A stretch of DNA of 8,203 bases from an uncultured Bacteroidota bacterium (GTDB taxonomy: Bacteria > Bacteroidota > Bacteroidia > NS11-12g > UBA955), in assembly GCA_903959115.1 (NCBI GenBank), contig CAJBVU010000152.1:1-8203 (forward strand), written 5' to 3'. Positions 5,733 to 8,203 of the stretch are shown in pieces; position 1 is the first letter of the stretch; each line of letters opens with the position of its first letter. The notes below the pieces were generated by a model that worked only from the letters and a program-made list of their open reading frames with translations, was not told where the DNA came from and searched no databases. The position numbers and the translations under genes were made by a program.

Positions 5733-8203
5733 ATGAAATATATTTTTACTAAAACCAAGCTAATAGCCAGTATTTTTGGACTAGTTGGCTGGATGAATCA
5801 AGCCGATGCTCAAATTTGTGGCGCAACTAACTCAACGGGTTGCTCACTGGATTGGTTTTCCGCAGTTTCATTCAAAAATAGTGCAGGTACTGCCTTTTCT
5901 GTTTCAGGATTGAATTGTGGGAATACTGGAACAAGTAATAAGTTGATGACCAATGGTGCTGTAATGGACATCACACCTGGTGAGGAAATTTCAATGACCA
6001 TTGAAAATACTTGTTCTTATGCGGAATATGCTGGCGTATGGATTGATTTGGATGGCGACAATCAATTTTCGGCCGCCGAGTGTATTTCTAAAGCTGCTGG
6101 ACCATTGGGTCAAATAGCGTCTAATTCAACCAAAACCGCCACTTTAACGATTCCATGCGTTGGTGTAAAAGCGGGAAAGGTAATCATGCGTGTACGCTGT
6201 ATGTACCTAACTTTTACCCCCACCCAGGGTTGTGGAACAGTTGCCAACGAAGGGAATATTCTTGATTTTGAGGTGAACATCAAAGCGGTAAATCCTCCCT
6301 CTGCTGATTTTGCGGTTCCGGTGGGTCCTAATTTTATAAAAACGCCAATTACTTTTAACTCAACAGCAACGAATTCTGCGTATGCTCAAAACTGGACTTT
6401 TCAAAGTGGAACTTCTATCGTTGGTACTGGGTCAAAGGGTAAAGGATCTTGGGCCAATACTGGGTATTACAACGTGAAATTGGTACAACAATTCTGCGGA
6501 ATGAAGGATTCAATTGTCAAATCTGTAAAAATCGAGAAGCCAACTGCTGCGCCTGTTGCTGATTTTATTGCTACAAGTAATCAAGTAGAAGTTTTTTACG
6601 CTACTCAACTTTCTGATTTGAGTACGAATGGTGCTTATAAGTGGAGTTGGACGGCAACTTCACCCTCTGGCGCTATTATATATACTAGTACTGCTCAGAA
6701 CCCAGTATTTTCTTTCGACGAATTGGGTTGGTGGGATATTTGTCTAACTTCTACAAACGACATTGGGCCTAGTACCAAGGTTTGTAAGAGTAAATATATT
6801 CAAGCAGTACCTCCTGGTGAATTTTATATGGGACCAAATAAGATTGCGTCTAACCAAGGGGGTATTTTATATGACAATGGTGGTAAAACCGGTAACTATG
6901 GTAACAACCGTAAAACATCAATTGACTATTTTCAAATTTTCCCATGTGGAGCAAAAGAGATTCGTTTCACATTTACTCAGTTAAAGTTGAGTTTGGGTGA
7001 TGGAAGCGATCGTCTTCGTATTTATGATGGTCAAGACGCCAGCGGAAAAGAAATTACACCCGCCGGTGGAATTACTGGTGTGAACCAGAATATGTTTCGC
7101 GGTTCTACACTAAAGGCATTTAGCGGTTCAATGTATATCACCTTCGAATCTAACTCGGCGAATAATGACAGTGGATTTATCGCCAAATGGGATTCTGAAT
7201 TGTTACCAGTGGCCAATCCAAAGTCAGGCTATGAAGTCGCTTATACTACAATTGGAAACGGAACAAGCATTGATTTTGTGGGTAACGTAAAAGATGCTCA
7301 AGGTCAGGTTGAATATGACTGGATGATTGATGGGACTAGCGGATATGGAGCAAAAGCTAAGGTATTCACTACTGCCTTTTATACTGACGGTACATACGAT
7401 GTTTGTTTGATTGCTAAAATCTGTAATGGTATAGATACTTTCTGCAATAAGATTACTGTCAATACGCCTACAGCTCCTGGAGTCGTAGATTTTGCGGCGT
7501 CAAACCTTCGTCCAAAAGTAGGCGAAGCAATTTCTATCACAACCAAAACGGATTATGCTTCAAACTTTGAATGGAGTATATACCCAGCTACGTATAGCTT
7601 AGTGGGTGGAACAACAATCAATTCAAGAAACCCCAAATTGGTATTCAATGCTGGTGGAGCTTATACATTTACCTTGCGTGCATGGAGCACACCGGGTGGA
7701 AGAACTGCTACCGAGAAAAAGATCATCAAAACCAAATATGTAATTGCGGTTAAATACTGTGTACCCGTTACAGATATGTTGTCGTCTGACGTTGCAATTT
7801 CTAAAGTGGAATTGTTCCAGGACACTGTGAGTTTGTTAGAAAATGCATCGGATGTTGGACTGACGGCTTATTCAGATTATACAGATCAATATAACAATGC
7901 CTTGAGTTATGGTTCGTTCTACACAGTAATCGCGACGAGACGTACCAACGCAAACGATGCCAATTTCAAGGCATGGGTTGATTATAACATTGATGGGGTA
8001 TTTTCTGACGATGAATTGGTATTAAACAGCGGTTCAATTTCTGGCACAAAAGCGAGCAATAAGTTTCGTGTCCCAGATTTGAAAGATTGTTTTGAAGGAG
8101 TTACACGTATGCGTGTGGCGGTATCTTACGGTTCTTTTGCCAATTCAGCATGTGGAGTTAACGTGGTTGGTGAATTTGAGGATTATGGAATTACCCTAGC
8201 TAA
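5733..8203 (+). CDS. Large secreted multidomain protein (GEVED, PKD-like, CUB-like), 3' end missing
   Basis: The frame has 823 complete codons with no stop and is cut by the right edge. A Sec signal peptide is clear: basic start MKYIFTKTK, hydrophobic core IASIFGLVGW, likely cleavage after ADA at residue 26. Domains in order: a divergent GEVED-like domain (about 28-184) with GVWIDLDGDNQFSAAE and eight cysteines; two PKD-like Ig folds (about 189-268 and 274-358); a CUB-like domain (about 375-490) with DNGGKTGNYG, GDGSDRLRIYDG and ending SGFIAKW; two more PKD-like folds (about 493-577 and 583-672); and a canonical GEVED domain (about 674-823) with AWVDYNIDGVFSDDE, TRMRVAVSY and GEFEDYGI. The PKD-like units lack the classical DFGDG motif. 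No catalytic domain is visible, so it may be an adhesin or the accessory part of a larger enzyme. Such architectures are common among type IX secretion cargo; the expected C-terminal sorting domain would be beyond the window. An in-frame TAA at 5718-5720 bounds the start, and the signal peptide supports this ATG. Confidence 0.92.
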   Translation, partial: MKYIFTKTKLIASIFGLVGWMNQADAQICGATNSTGCSLDWFSAVSFKNSAGTAFSVSGLNCGNTGTSNKLMTNGAVMDITPGEEISMTIENTCSYAEYAGVWIDLDGDNQFSAAECISKAAGPLGQIASNSTKTATLTIPCVGVKAGKVIMRVRCMYLTFTPTQGCGTVANEGNILDFEVNIKAVNPPSADFAVPVGPNFIKTPITFNSTATNSAYAQNWTFQSGTSIVGTGSKGKGSWANTGYYNVKLVQQFCGMKDSIVKSVKIEKPTAAPVADFIATSNQVEVFYATQLSDLSTNGAYKWSWTATSPSGAIIYTSTAQNPVFSFDELGWWDICLTSTNDIGPSTKVCKSKYIQAVPPGEFYMGPNKIASNQGGILYDNGGKTGNYGNNRKTSIDYFQIFPCGAKEIRFTFTQLKLSLGDGSDRLRIYDGQDASGKEITPAGGITGVNQNMFRGSTLKAFSGSMYITFESNSANNDSGFIAKWDSELLPVANPKSGYEVAYTTIGNGTSIDFVGNVKDAQGQVEYDWMIDGTSGYGAKAKVFTTAFYTDGTYDVCLIAKICNGIDTFCNKITVNTPTAPGVVDFAASNLRPKVGEAISITTKTDYASNFEWSIYPATYSLVGGTTINSRNPKLVFNAGGAYTFTLRAWSTPGGRTATEKKIIKTKYVIAVKYCVPVTDMLSSDVAISKVELFQDTVSLLENASDVGLTAYSDYTDQYNNALSYGSFYTVIATRRTNANDANFKAWVDYNIDGVFSDDELVLNSGSISGTKASNKFRVPDLKDCFEGVTRMRVAVSYGSFANSACGVNVVGEFEDYGITLA

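Noticed and set aside
1..8203. Search for a mobile element, defence system, CRISPR array or RNA gene
   Set aside because: I saw no transposase, integrase, inverted terminal repeats, regularly spaced repeats, or tRNA/rRNA-like sequence; the genes are mostly housekeeping metabolism plus one secreted protein.

Overview
The window looks like chromosomal DNA from a member of the Bacteroidota, most likely Flavobacteriales-like. Three things point there: a large secreted protein built from GEVED, PKD-like and CUB-like modules, the Bacteroidota version of the amino-acid dehydrogenase, and mostly weak Shine-Dalgarno sites with promoter boxes resembling TAnnTTTG. The exact genus cannot be read from the sequence.

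Layout. On the minus strand at the left, bases 1-59 hold the first 19 codons of an unidentified gene. It lies 53 bp downstream of a gene (113-1681) for a PLP-dependent class V aminotransferase-fold enzyme of the isopenicillin-N-epimerase-like type, which carries an N-terminal export-like segment. A 104-bp divergent spacer follows. On the plus strand come anmK (1786-2886, anhydro-N-acetylmuramic acid kinase), a Glu/Leu/Phe/Val dehydrogenase family gene with a GTG start (2924-4159, 37 bp after anmK), and pepT (4271-5500, tripeptide aminopeptidase), preceded by a 111-bp gap with its own candidate promoter. After a 232-bp gene-poor gap, a large open frame starts at 5733 and runs off the right edge at 8203. 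It has 823 complete codons, no stop, and encodes a secreted multidomain protein.

How the genes fit together (inference). AnmK recycles cell-wall sugar, PepT releases amino acids from tripeptides, and the dehydrogenase deaminates an amino acid. The plus-strand trio therefore reads as salvage and catabolism of murein and peptide material, although only anmK and the dehydrogenase are close enough to be a likely operon. The large right-hand protein is probably an independent transcription unit and a candidate cargo of the type IX secretion system; its C-terminus, where a sorting domain would lie, is outside the window.

I see no tRNA, rRNA, CRISPR array, insertion sequence or convincing intrinsic terminator. 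I also do not see a clear undescribed multi-gene system. The points most worth a second look are the modular secreted protein, the export-like signal on the PLP enzyme, and the non-standard motifs in the dehydrogenase and AnmK.
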